Below the pieces are notes generated by a model, which saw nothing but the letters and a program-made list of their open reading frames with translations, was not told where the DNA came from and ran no database searches. From Pseudosulfitobacter pseudonitzschiae (GTDB lineage: Bacteria > Pseudomonadota > Alphaproteobacteria > Rhodobacterales > Rhodobacteraceae), in NCBI RefSeq assembly GCF_900129395.1, contig NZ_FQVP01000002.1, forward strand, positions 682,001 to 746,000: a DNA stretch of 64,000 bases, given 5' to 3'. Shown in pieces: positions 45,551 to 54,303 of this stretch. The translations under genes were made by a program, and so were the position numbers. Position 1 is the stretch's first letter, and each line of letters opens with the position of its first letter.

Positions 45551-46087
45551 ATGGCGCAAAAATCCACTGTCTACAAAGTCGAACTTTCCGTCTCCGATAT
45601 GGACCGGAACTATTACGAGACCCACAAGCTGACCGTGGCCAAACATCCGTCCGAGACCGATGAACGGTTGATGGTGCGCGTCCTGGCCTTTGCGCTGAAC
45701 GCGCATGAGCATCTGGAAATGACCAAGGGGCTTTCCACCGATGACGAACCGGACGTCTGGCAAAAAAGCCTGAGCGGCGAGCTTGAGCTGTGGATCGCTC
45801 TGGGGCAGCCCAGTGAAAAGGTCGTGCGTCAGTCCTGTGGCAAGGCGGACAATGTGATTGTCTATGCCTACGGTGGCCGTTCCGCCGAAATCTGGTGGGA
45901 CAAGATCAGGAACAGCACCGCCCGGTTTGACAACCTGCGCGTCGTCAACCTTGCCGAAGCCGAAACCGGCGCGCTGGCCAAGCTGGCCAGTCGCGCGATG
46001 CGGGTGCAGGTCAATATCCAGGACGGCGACGTGATGGTCAGCGTCGATGACGAAATCGTCTATGTCACGCCGGACAACTGGAAATAG
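45551..46087 (+). CDS. YaeQ family protein
   Basis: A 178-residue protein starting at ATG 45551. It matches YaeQ: AQKSTVYKVELSVSDMDRNYYETHKLTVAKHPSETDERLMVRVLAFALNAHE (read as pieces), then ELELWIALGQPSEK and IVYAYGGRSAEIWW. YaeQ proteins have a PD-(D/E)XK nuclease-like fold and the Salmonella member suppresses loss of RfaH; the true activity is unknown. It is divergent from mtnP and convergent with the LOV kinase. Confidence 0.9.
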   Translation: MAQKSTVYKVELSVSDMDRNYYETHKLTVAKHPSETDERLMVRVLAFALNAHEHLEMTKGLSTDDEPDVWQKSLSGELELWIALGQPSEKVVRQSCGKADNVIVYAYGGRSAEIWWDKIRNSTARFDNLRVVNLAEAETGALAKLASRAMRVQVNIQDGDVMVSVDDEIVYVTPDNWK

Positions 46088-46123
46088 CGGTTTTTCAACG
46101 CCGATGCGCTAAGCCGCTGACGT

Positions 46124-47152
46124 TCAATCGGTTTTCTTGGTGACAATCGGAAGCGTCAGATCCGCAACCAGTCCTTCGGGATGCCAGTCAAATGTCAGCG
46201 TGCCGCCCGATGCCCGGACCAGCGAACTGATGATCTTTGACCCGCTTTCGCGGCTGGGCGGTATCACGGCAGGTCCGTTATGCTCGCTCCAGCGCAGCGC
46301 CAGAACCGAAGGATCGTCTGTGTTCCACGTCAGATCGACGATCCCTTCTTCGACCCTGAGGCTGCCGTGTTTGACCGCGTTTGTTGCAAGTTCATGCAGC
46401 AAGAGCGTGATCGCGGTCATGTACTGGCCGGGGACGGCGAAAGTGTCACCGTTCAGGCGAACCTGTTTTTCGCCCAGCGGTGCGTAGGCCAGCAAAAGCA
46501 TCTTGGCCAGTTCGTCCAGGTGCAGAACCTTGGGTTCATCGTTAGAGATCGTGGCAAAGTGGGCCTGCCCCAGCGCACGCAGGCGTTCAGCAATCCGTTT
46601 GCTGTAGGCGGCGGTATCGGTTGCCGACCGTCCTGTCATTTCGATCACGACCGTCATCACGTTGACGATGTTCTTCAGACGATGAAGCAATTCGTTCGTC
46701 TTCAACGCGCTCATCTGGCGTTCTTTTTCACGCGCGGTCGAGATATCCATCTGCGAACCGAAGTGGAAAATCAGGTTGCCGTCTTCGTCAAAGACAGGCC
46801 CGATTTGCAGCGCATTGATGAATTTCTCGCCCGATTTGCGATAGTTCACGATCTCGACCATTGCGACGCCATCCGAGTTCAGGGCCTCGCGAATCTGCTT
46901 GAGGCTTTCCTCTGTTGTCTCGGGACCCTGGAGAAAGCGGCAGTTCTTGCCGATAAAGTCTTCCTCGGCATATCCGGTCAGATCGGAAAACGCAGGGTTG
47001 GCGAACACGATCGGTTCATCCGGCTGGGATGGATCGGTGATGCAAAGAGCCAGCCTGCTGTGCCGGATCGCATGTGCGAAAACAGCGTTGGTGCGAAGAT
47101 TTTCAGCAGAAAGCAGGGTTGAGGGCAGAATTTCGGAGTCGTCGGCTGGCAT
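46124..47152 (-). CDS. LOV-domain blue-light sensor histidine kinase (HisKA_2 type)
   Basis: The start at 47152 (ATG) is preferred over an upstream in-frame TTG at 47173, giving 342 residues. Residues about 28-140 form a LOV-type PAS domain with the flavin signature GKNCRFLQG, whose cysteine C71 should form the photo-adduct with FMN; ITDPSQPDEPIVFANPAFSDLTGY precedes it. Then comes a HisKA_2/HWE-like dimerisation box (NELLHRLKNIVNVM, phospho-His in LLHRLKN) and a C-terminal HATPase with ELATNAVKHGSL. No response regulator gene is adjacent. Soluble; no membrane segment. Confidence 0.92.
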   Translation of the reverse strand: MPADDSEILPSTLLSAENLRTNAVFAHAIRHSRLALCITDPSQPDEPIVFANPAFSDLTGYAEEDFIGKNCRFLQGPETTEESLKQIREALNSDGVAMVEIVNYRKSGEKFINALQIGPVFDEDGNLIFHFGSQMDISTAREKERQMSALKTNELLHRLKNIVNVMTVVIEMTGRSATDTAAYSKRIAERLRALGQAHFATISNDEPKVLHLDELAKMLLLAYAPLGEKQVRLNGDTFAVPGQYMTAITLLLHELATNAVKHGSLRVEEGIVDLTWNTDDPSVLALRWSEHNGPAVIPPSRESGSKIISSLVRASGGTLTFDWHPEGLVADLTLPIVTKKTD

Positions 47153-47515
47153 TAACAAGGTCCAATAGGTCAAAAATCTGGTGCGACACAGCCGCGCCGA
47201 ACCCTAATATGATGCACACGAGCAAGGAATCAAGCGACGGCTTTTGTTGCGGTCCAACGGTCGATGGTTCGACCTTTGGTCGCGTTTTGGCAATGCAAAT
47301 GATCGCGCACAGCGTGCGGGTGCGCGGGTTGTTCAGGCCGTGTCGCCCGTTCGCGCATCTGCGGACTGCCCGGAGGTTGCACAAACCAAGGCCAAGCTTC
47401 TGACACAAGGAGGCGGGTATTACCATAAAACGGCATTGCCTCTGGCCCCTGTGGGCGCGGTCCGTTAGAGGAACCCTTTAACATTGGCGACACATTCGCG
47501 ACGTACAGGACACAC
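47153..47515. other. Divergent intergenic region between the LOV kinase and the SulP gene
   Basis: A 363-base stretch without a convincing gene; the short open frames inside show no family character or ribosome site. It should hold the promoters of both divergent genes. I see no clear operator, riboswitch or terminator in it. Confidence 0.5.
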
Positions 47516-49138
47516 ATGGCTTTGATCTCGAACCTCATCCACACTCGTTTCGGCGATTTTCGCGTGGCACCCGGTGACACTCAGCTGGACGGGCGGCAGT
47601 GGAAGACCGAAATTCTCTCGGGCCTGACCGTCGCATTGGCGCTGGTGCCCGAAGCGGTGGCTTTTGCATTCGTCGCGGGAGTGAACCCGTTGGTGGGGCT
47701 GTACGCCGCGTTCATGGTCGGTCTGATCACGGCGATCATGGGCGGGCGTCCGGGCATGATCTCGGGGGCGACCGGTGCGCTGGCCGTGGTGATGGTGGCC
47801 TTGGTCGCGCAGCACGGGGTCGAGTATCTGTTTGCCACCGTTGTACTGATGGGCCTGTTGCAGATTTTTGCGGGCGCGATGCAATGGGGCAAGTTCATGC
47901 GGCTGGTGCCGCATCCGGTCATGCTGGGTTTTGTGAACGGGTTGGCGATCGTGATTTTCCTCGCGCAGATGAGCCAGTTCAAGGTGCCCGGCACCCGCGT
48001 CGACACAGGCCACGGTGTCAGCAGCGGTGTCTGGCTGTCGGGCCAGCCGCTGATGATCATGCTGGCGCTGGTGGCGGCGACAATGGCGATCATCTGGGTG
48101 ACGCCGCGCCTGACACGCGCCATTCCCGCACCGCTCGCGGGCATCGGCATCGTGGCCGCAGTGGTCATTGCCTTTGGTCTGGACGTGCCGCGCGTGGGCG
48201 ATCTGGCCAGCATCAAGGGCGGATTTCCCGAATTCCACATTCCGATGGTGCCTCTGAACTGGGAAACACTTGAGATCATCCTGCCCTACGCGGTGATCCT
48301 CGCAGCCATCGGGCTGATCGAAAGCCTGCTGACCCTGAACCTGGTGGGCGACATGACAGGCCAGCGCGGCGGCGCAAGCCAGGAATGTATCGCCCAAGGC
48401 GTGGCCAACACCGTGACCGGCTTTTTCGGCGGTATGGGCGGCTGTGCGATGATCGGCCAGTCGATGATCAACGTGAAATCCGGCGGACGCACGCGGGTCG
48501 CGGGGATCACGGCGGCGCTGTTCCTGCTGGCCTTTATCCTTGTCGGGTCGAGCCTGATCGAACAAATCCCGCTGGCCGCGCTCGTGGGCGTGATGTTCAT
48601 GGTGGTGATCGGGACCTTTGCCTGGAACTCGTTGATGATCCTGCGCAAGGTGCCTCTGACGGACGCCTTTGTGATCGTGCTGGTGACCGTCGTGACAGTG
48701 ATGGAAGACCTCGCCGTGGCGGTGGTCGTGGGCGTGATCGTCAGTGCGCTGGCCTATGCGTGGAACAACGCGCGCCGCATCCACGCACAGATCGAAAATG
48801 CGCCCGACGGCTCCAAGATCTACAAGGTGCAGGGGCCGTTGTTCTTTGGCTCGACCGACGGGTTCATGGAGATGTTCGAGGTGGAAACTGACCCGCTGAG
48901 CGTCACCGTGGACTTTGCCGGCAGCCGCGTGGTGGACCAGTCCGCCTTGCAGGCCATCGAGACGCTGGCAGGCAAATACGAAGACCTGGGCAAGCGCATC
49001 CAGCTGCGGCATCTGTCGCGCGATTGCCATGCGCTGCTGTCCAAGGCGGGGCATCTGGTGATCGACAGTGATGACGACCCCGATTATGCGGTTGCGGCCA
49101 ATTATGGCGTGCGCACAGGTATTCTGGGCGGTCACTGA
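47516..49138 (+). CDS. SulP family anion transporter with STAS domain
   Basis: A 540-residue inner-membrane transporter. The membrane part opens with EILSGLTVALALVPEAVAFAFVAGVNPLVGLYAAF, the SulP signature, and has about 11-12 helices; EFHIPMVPLNWETLEIILPYAVILAAIGLIESLLTL contains a conserved mid-region motif. A C-terminal STAS domain (about 440-530) carries VTVDFAGSRVVDQSALQAIETLA. Members carry sulfate, bicarbonate or other anions with sodium or protons; a BicA-like bicarbonate role is possible but not shown. AGGA ribosome site before the ATG. Confidence 0.93.
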   Translation: MALISNLIHTRFGDFRVAPGDTQLDGRQWKTEILSGLTVALALVPEAVAFAFVAGVNPLVGLYAAFMVGLITAIMGGRPGMISGATGALAVVMVALVAQHGVEYLFATVVLMGLLQIFAGAMQWGKFMRLVPHPVMLGFVNGLAIVIFLAQMSQFKVPGTRVDTGHGVSSGVWLSGQPLMIMLALVAATMAIIWVTPRLTRAIPAPLAGIGIVAAVVIAFGLDVPRVGDLASIKGGFPEFHIPMVPLNWETLEIILPYAVILAAIGLIESLLTLNLVGDMTGQRGGASQECIAQGVANTVTGFFGGMGGCAMIGQSMINVKSGGRTRVAGITAALFLLAFILVGSSLIEQIPLAALVGVMFMVVIGTFAWNSLMILRKVPLTDAFVIVLVTVVTVMEDLAVAVVVGVIVSALAYAWNNARRIHAQIENAPDGSKIYKVQGPLFFGSTDGFMEMFEVETDPLSVTVDFAGSRVVDQSALQAIETLAGKYEDLGKRIQLRHLSRDCHALLSKAGHLVIDSDDDPDYAVAANYGVRTGILGGH

Positions 49139-49216
49139 CGACCGGGTTCGGGAAGGGGGCTGTTTGGCCACCGGCGCCGTCCACCAAGAGCAATCTCCGC
49201 CAACAGATGGCGACAA

Positions 49217-49243
49217 AAAAGGCGGCCCCGGAGGCCGCCTTTT
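49217..49243. terminator. Bidirectional terminator between SulP and RTX genes
   Basis: AAAAGGCGGCC (49217-49227) pairs with GGCCGCCTTTT (49233-49243) around a 5-base loop. A-run and T-run on the two sides let it work for both convergent genes. Confidence 0.9.
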
Positions 49244-49277
49244 GCGTGTCGATCCCAAGTGTCTTTTGTTTGGGCGA

Positions 49278-50234
49278 TCAGAAGAGGGTGAAATTCGCAT
49301 CGTTGCCCAGTTGCGCCGCGGTGACGCCGACAACCAACAATGTGTTGTCGTCGTATGTCAGCAACGCGCCATCTGCGGTGTCGACGATCGTGGCACCTGC
49401 AAGCACGTCGGCATCGACGCTGAGGAAGTCGACGCCCAGTTCATAGTCGTAGATGATGTCGGCGTCGCCGGACGAGACCGCGCTGCTGAAGACAAAGGTG
49501 TCGGCGCCATCCGCGCCCCGCAGCTTGTCGTCGCCAGATCCCCCGTCCAGCGTGTCATTGCCCGCGCCGCCATTCAGGTTGTCGCGTCCCTTGCCACCCG
49601 ACAGCTCGTCGTCGCCGGTGCCGCCGCGCAGCAGGTCACGTCCCTTGGACCCTTTAATGACGTCGTCGCCCTTGTCCCCGTACAGGCGGTCATTGTCATT
49701 GCCCCCGTCGATGGTATCGCTGCCTGCACCGCCAAAGACAGTGTCCTTGCCGTCCGACGCGAACAGATCATCGGACCCGCCACGCAGGTCAAAATAGTCG
49801 TCGCCGGTCAGATGAAGCTTGATCCCGTCGGCGCTGGTGGTTTTTGAATTCAGGGTGTCATCATTGTCGTTGAACGTCATGTTCCAGCCCAGCGGCAGCA
49901 ACAGGTTTTCGACCGCGTCGATTTGCGGCGACACCTCGTCTTCTTCCGCGTCATAGGCGGCAACGATATCCTGCACCAGCAGGCCGATGTCGGTCCATTC
50001 GATCGATTCCCCGTTGGTAAAGGCAAAGCTCATCGAATCCAGGTTGCCGAAGTACCCCGAAGCATTCACGCCAAATCCCGTGCCGTTCAGCGTGATGACT
50101 GCGCCCGCCGTGTTGATTGTCACCTGGGTCGTGCTGAAGCTGGTGACGGTGCCGTCAAGAAAGGCATCGTCAAGCGCGCCATAGAACACGCTTACAAGGC
50201 TGGTGATGCCGTCTGAAATCACGAGTTGGGTCAT
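49278..50234 (-). CDS. RTX hemolysin-type calcium-binding repeat protein, probable type I secretion substrate
   Basis: The start at 50234 has ACGGAG 8 bases upstream and gives a 318-residue acidic protein with no signal peptide. The N-terminal ~150 residues are of unknown function. Residues about 170-270 hold a run of GGxGxDxLx-type nonapeptides (GGAGSDTIDGG, GGTGDDELSGG, GGAGNDTLDGG, GGSGDDKLRG), which bind calcium in RTX proteins. The C-terminal DTFVFSS ... YDYELGVDFLSVD resembles the secretion and folding end of type I exported proteins. No ABC exporter or outer-membrane partner is adjacent. Confidence 0.88.
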   Translation of the reverse strand: MTQLVISDGITSLVSVFYGALDDAFLDGTVTSFSTTQVTINTAGAVITLNGTGFGVNASGYFGNLDSMSFAFTNGESIEWTDIGLLVQDIVAAYDAEEDEVSPQIDAVENLLLPLGWNMTFNDNDDTLNSKTTSADGIKLHLTGDDYFDLRGGSDDLFASDGKDTVFGGAGSDTIDGGNDNDRLYGDKGDDVIKGSKGRDLLRGGTGDDELSGGKGRDNLNGGAGNDTLDGGSGDDKLRGADGADTFVFSSAVSSGDADIIYDYELGVDFLSVDADVLAGATIVDTADGALLTYDDNTLLVVGVTAAQLGNDANFTLF

Positions 50235-50492
50235 GCGAAAAACTCCGTTGGATGTATACACAGGGGGCCAAAGCCCAAAAACCGGCGGAAATCTCTTGCC
50301 GGGGATCGTTGAAATGGATGGTCTGGAATACGACCGGCAGCTCAGGCGGCCAAAGCGATGCAGACCACCCGACCGTTCATGCAAAATTCTGCAAGACCAT
50401 AGGTCATGGCGTCAAGCAACAGTGCCTTCGAGGCGCCTCGGAAAGGCCATTTTCAACTTGGCGGTGAGGTTTTTCGTTCTGTTTCGACCGGT

Positions 50493-51098
50493 TCAGTCGT
50501 CAGGACGGCTCAGTTGGAAGAGATCCTTGATCACCGTGTAATCGCGGTAGCCCAATCGGGACAGCGGCTGAAAGGTGGTGATGTCGAACCGGCCATTGAC
50601 GATGGTGTCGTCGCGCATGTGCACGCCTGTCACCTCGCCGAAAACCACGTAGTTGGACACGCCTTCGATCTTCACGATCTGGGTGACCTTGCATTCCAGC
50701 GAAGCGGGTGCGCCACCGACGCGCGGGCAGTCGATGGTTTCACAGCGTTCGGCGGTGATACCGGCTTTGGCAAACTCGTCGGTGCCCTTGGGGTATGCCG
50801 CGGAAGAGGTATTCATCGCATCGCGTGCGGCGGATTCGACGATGTTGACACAGAACACGCCCGTTTCGCGGATGTTGGCCACGCTGTCCTTGGTGTTGTC
50901 CTGATCGTCCTTGGCTTCAGTCGACGCGAACATGACCTGTGGCGGCACGTAGGCCACGCCGTTGAAAAACGAATAGGGGGCCAGGTTGGGCGTGCCGTCC
51001 GCATCCTGCGTCGAGATCCAGCCGATGGGACGGGGTGTCACGATGGCGTTGAACGGATTGTGCGGCAGCGGGTGTCCGTCGGCGGGGCGGTAAAACAT
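50493..51098 (-). CDS. Flavin reductase family protein (FMN-binding split barrel)
   Basis: A 201-residue protein with the flavin-reductase-like pattern: TPRPIGWISTQDADGTPNLAPYSFFNGVAYVPPQVMFAS at the N-terminus (FMN site) and DTKDSVANIRETGVFCVNIV-like middle, then GEVTGVHMRDD. Such proteins reduce FMN with NAD(P)H or supply FMNH2 to a monooxygenase. No partner oxygenase is adjacent, so the substrate is open. The 258-base gap before the RTX gene contains nothing recognised. Confidence 0.85.
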   Translation of the reverse strand: MFYRPADGHPLPHNPFNAIVTPRPIGWISTQDADGTPNLAPYSFFNGVAYVPPQVMFASTEAKDDQDNTKDSVANIRETGVFCVNIVESAARDAMNTSSAAYPKGTDEFAKAGITAERCETIDCPRVGGAPASLECKVTQIVKIEGVSNYVVFGEVTGVHMRDDTIVNGRFDITTFQPLSRLGYRDYTVIKDLFQLSRPDD

Positions 51099-51188
51099 GG
51101 GCGTGGCCTTTCGGTTCGGTTTGGCAAAGGGTTAGCTGCATGATAGGGCAAAGGCCAGCCGGAACCAGACAAGTAAGACCCGCCGCCG

Positions 51189-51683
51189 ATGTACGCCCTG
51201 ACGCCTGAGACCCGCGATGATTGGTGGGAAGTCGAAGCTTTGTACGACCTGTGTTTTGCGCCGGGCCGCGAGGCATTGTCGTCCTATCGGTTGCGTGATG
51301 ACATTCCCCCGGTCAGCGGTCTGAGCCATGTGGCGCGGGACCGTGACGGCATCCTGGGCGGTGCGATCCGCTATTGGCCCGTGCGTGTGGGCGGGGCTGA
51401 GACGTTGTTGCTGGGCCCTGTTGCGGTGCACCCGACACGGCAGGGCGAAGGGCTGGGCGGCTTGCTGATGCATGTCTCGTTGCAAGTGGCTGCCGAAATG
51501 GGCTGGGCGCGGGTGATGCTGGTGGGCGACGCGCCTTATTACCAGCGATTCGGCTTTACCCGCCTGGATCACGTGGTGATGCCGCCGCCGACCAACCCCG
51601 ACCGGGTGCTGGGGCGCGAACTGGTCGCGGGGGCGTGGGACGGCGTGCAGGGCGATGTTCTGCGCTGGGATGCCGTTGGCTGA
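51189..51683 (+). CDS. GNAT N-acetyltransferase (YhbS-like)
   Basis: A 164-residue single GNAT domain. The acetyl-CoA pyrophosphate loop is LLGPVAVHPTRQGEGLGGLLMHVSLQVAAEMGW (split across residues about 77-108), followed by VMLVGDAPYYQRFGFTR, the usual motif B. The architecture is like YhbS proteins. No substrate can be proposed; the divergent flavin reductase and the downstream EcsC gene give no clue. Confidence 0.88.
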   Translation: MYALTPETRDDWWEVEALYDLCFAPGREALSSYRLRDDIPPVSGLSHVARDRDGILGGAIRYWPVRVGGAETLLLGPVAVHPTRQGEGLGGLLMHVSLQVAAEMGWARVMLVGDAPYYQRFGFTRLDHVVMPPPTNPDRVLGRELVAGAWDGVQGDVLRWDAVG

Positions 51684-51741
51684 GCGCCAGCATTGATTTT
51701 TTCGTGGAGCGTCCCGATCTATCAGTGCAGGAGGACTGCAC

Positions 51742-52524
51742 ATGAACGAAGTGACCTTTCCTGAACACACCGGGCTGGCCTTGCTGGACCTGGATGCCGA
51801 ACTGGACCGGCTGGCCGCGCGCTATCGCAAGGCAGGGGGCCTGGGCATTGACCTTCTGAATGCCATCGGTGCCCGTGCCGACGGCTTGCTGGGCCGCTTG
51901 CCGGGCGATGTGCGGCAACGGCTGGAAGGGGCGACCGTCATGGCGCTGACCCAGGCCATGAAGGCCGCCAGCGGGTCACGCAAGATGGTCCGCGACCAAT
52001 CGAACTGGGTGAACCGCACGGTCAGCGCCGCGATGGGGGCTGCGGGCGGTTTCGGTGGTCTGCCCACGGCATTGGCGGAATTGCCGGTCACCACCACATT
52101 GCTGTTGCGGGTGATCGAGGCAGAGGCGCACAAGCTGGGGTTCGACACGGCATCGGAAAACGTGCGGTTTGACTGTGTCCAGGTCTTTGCCGCCGCCGGG
52201 CCGCTGGCCGAGGATGACGGCGCGGACATTGCGTTCCTGTCCGCGCGGGTGGCGCTGAGCGGTGCAGCAATGCAGGCGCTGGTGGCGCGGGTTGCGCCCA
52301 AGCTTGCGGTGGTTCTGGGCCAAAAGCTGGCGGCGCAGACGGTGCCGGTTCTGGGAGCCGTGGCAGGGGCTGCGGTGAACTATGCCTATACCAGCTACTA
52401 CGCCGAGATGGCGCATATCCATTTTTCGCTGCGCAAGCTGGCGATTGATGCCGATACCCCGCGCGAAGTGCTGGTGGCCAAGCTGAAAGAGCGGCTTGAT
52501 CGGGGCAAGGGCATCAAGGTCTAG
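51742..52524 (+). CDS. EcsC family protein
   Basis: A 260-residue protein of the EcsC family (named after the third gene of the Bacillus ecs operon, function not known). It has a strong AGGAGG ribosome site 6 bases before the ATG. Typical parts are LLNAIGARADGLLGRLPGDVRQRLEGAT, SAAMGAAGGFGGLPTALAELPVTTTLLLRVIEAEAHKLGFD and VLGAVAGAAVNYAYTSYYAEMAHIHFSLRKL, with two moderately hydrophobic segments. It converges with modC, with one base between the two stops. Confidence 0.85.
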   Translation: MNEVTFPEHTGLALLDLDAELDRLAARYRKAGGLGIDLLNAIGARADGLLGRLPGDVRQRLEGATVMALTQAMKAASGSRKMVRDQSNWVNRTVSAAMGAAGGFGGLPTALAELPVTTTLLLRVIEAEAHKLGFDTASENVRFDCVQVFAAAGPLAEDDGADIAFLSARVALSGAAMQALVARVAPKLAVVLGQKLAAQTVPVLGAVAGAAVNYAYTSYYAEMAHIHFSLRKLAIDADTPREVLVAKLKERLDRGKGIKV

Positions 52525-52525
52525 T

Positions 52526-53620
52526 TCACGGCAAATGGTGACCGATGGACGATTGCGCCACCGAGGTCGCCTTGAGCACGGCAAAGCAGGCCATGCCGAC
52601 ATGCAGTCCCAGATCCCGCGCCGACCGTGCCGTGATCCGCGCCAGCAGGGCGTCACCTGCAGCATCCAGCGCAATCGCGGCACCGGGGCCGTCGCCCATC
52701 TGCACCGCCGTCACCGTCACCGGCAGGATGTTCACCGAGCTCAGCCCCGAAGGCCGCTCACGCGCGACGATCACGTCGCCTGCACGGATGCGCACGCGGA
52801 TGCTGTCGCCCACGGGGGCCTGCACGCCGGGCAGGTAAATTTCACCCGCTGCGATCCGCAAGGTGGTCAGCCCATCCTCGGCATGTCCCGTCACCGTGGC
52901 ATCGATGACCGCACCCGCCTCGCGCACGCCCAGCACGGGCACCAGCGCGGGATCGGACAGCAGTGAACGGATCGGGCCGACCCTGTGCACCGCACCGTCA
53001 GACAGCAACACCAGCGTGTCGGCCAGCCGCGCGATCTCGTCCAGCGCGTGCGAGACATAGAGGATCGGCAGGCCATAGGCGGTCTTGAGCCGCTCCAGAT
53101 AGGGCAGAATGTCGGCCTTGCGCGCGGCATCCAGTGCGGCCAGCGGTTCGTCCATCAACAGCATTTCGGGCCGCGACAGCAGGGCGCGGCCGATGGCGAC
53201 GCGCTGGGTCTCGCCGCCTGACAGATGGCGCGGGCGGCGGTCCAGCAGGGGGGCAAGGCCCAGCAGGTCGATCACATCATCGCGGGACATGGCAGTGCCG
53301 CCTGCGGGCGCATAGCGGGTGCCGTAATCCAGATTGGCCGCCACGTTCAGATGCGGGAAAAGCCGTGCGTCCTGAAACACATAGCCCAACCGGCGCTGGT
53401 GCGGCGGCAGGCAGATGCCCGCAGCGCGGTCCAGCAGCACGCGACCCTTCAACGTGATCCGCCCCCCATCGGGCCGCAGCAATCCGGCCACCGCATTGAT
53501 CAACGTCGTCTTGCCCGCGCCCGAACGTCCGAACAGGGCCGTGACGCCTGCCGGAGCCTCGAACGCCGCGTTCAGCGTAAACCCGTCAAAGCGGTGGCCG
53601 ATCTCGACGTTCAGGCTCAT
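52526..53620 (-). CDS. modC: Molybdate ABC transporter ATP-binding protein
   Basis: The ATPase of the molybdate importer. The start at 53620 overlaps the modB stop (ATGA) and gives 364 residues; the longer frame upstream is a shadow of modB and modA. Walker A GRSGAGKTT is near residue 31, the signature LSGGETQRVAIGRAL near 129, and Walker B MLLMDEPLAALD. The C-terminal domain (about 280-355) is a MOP/TOBE molybdate-binding domain (RERPSGLSSVNILPVTVTAVQM), specific to ModC. Confidence 0.95.
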   Translation of the reverse strand: MSLNVEIGHRFDGFTLNAAFEAPAGVTALFGRSGAGKTTLINAVAGLLRPDGGRITLKGRVLLDRAAGICLPPHQRRLGYVFQDARLFPHLNVAANLDYGTRYAPAGGTAMSRDDVIDLLGLAPLLDRRPRHLSGGETQRVAIGRALLSRPEMLLMDEPLAALDAARKADILPYLERLKTAYGLPILYVSHALDEIARLADTLVLLSDGAVHRVGPIRSLLSDPALVPVLGVREAGAVIDATVTGHAEDGLTTLRIAAGEIYLPGVQAPVGDSIRVRIRAGDVIVARERPSGLSSVNILPVTVTAVQMGDGPGAAIALDAAGDALLARITARSARDLGLHVGMACFAVLKATSVAQSSIGHHLP

Positions 53621-54303
53621 GTCGCACCGATCCGCGCGGCGATGCGGCGTGACAGCCACTCCGAGACGACCACCGCTGCCACCGCGATGGTGCAGGCGAT
53701 CAGCGTCAGCTGTGCCGCCTGCGCCTCGCCGCCCGGCACTTGCAGATAGCTGTATGTCGCCGAGGGCAGCGTTTGCGTCTGTCCGGGAATGGCGGCGACA
53801 AAGGTGATCGTTGCCCCGAATTCCCCCAATGCCTTGGCAAAGCCCATGACAGTGCCCGCCAGAATGCCGGGTGCGATCAACGGCAGGGTAATAGTGGCAA
53901 AAACCGCGTAACGCGGTGCGCCCAGCGTGGCGGCCGCGGCTTCGATGCGCGGGTCGACCGCCTCGATGGCCAGCCGCATGGCGCGCACCATCAGCGGAAA
54001 GCCCATGACCATCGCCGCCAGCACAGCGCCCGTCCAGCGAAAGGCCAGAACCAGCCCCAAAGTCTGCTCCAGAAATCGCCCCACCGGGGCCGTACGGCCA
54101 AAGCTGAGCAGCAGCAGATAGCCGGTGACGACCGGGGGCAGCACCAGCGGCAGGTGGATCGCGGCGCTGAGCAGGTCCTTGCCCCGAAAATTGCGCCGCG
54201 CCAGCAGCCATGCACAGCCCAACGCCAGCGGAAGAGCCAACAGGGTCGCCGTGCCGGACACCAGCAGCGACAGGCGCAACGCTTCGTATCCGGCGGCGTC
54301 CAT
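53617..54303 (-). CDS. modB: Molybdate ABC transporter permease
   Basis: A 228-residue permease with about five to six membrane helices. The EAA loop is EAVDPRIEAAAATLGAPRYAVFATITLPLIAPGILAGTVMGFAKALGEFG (about 130-180), and PLVLPPVVTGYLLLLSFGR is the ModB-type N-terminal motif. It overlaps modA by one codon edge (TGATG) and modC by four bases, so the three genes are translationally linked. Confidence 0.95.
   Translation of the reverse strand: MDAAGYEALRLSLLVSGTATLLALPLALGCAWLLARRNFRGKDLLSAAIHLPLVLPPVVTGYLLLLSFGRTAPVGRFLEQTLGLVLAFRWTGAVLAAMVMGFPLMVRAMRLAIEAVDPRIEAAAATLGAPRYAVFATITLPLIAPGILAGTVMGFAKALGEFGATITFVAAIPGQTQTLPSATYSYLQVPGGEAQAAQLTLIACTIAVAAVVVSEWLSRRIAARIGAT

Noticed and set aside
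47465-49333. A 622-codon minus-strand frame opposite the SulP gene
   Set aside because: His/Arg-rich shadow of the SulP gene; no domain pattern, and it runs through the bidirectional terminator.
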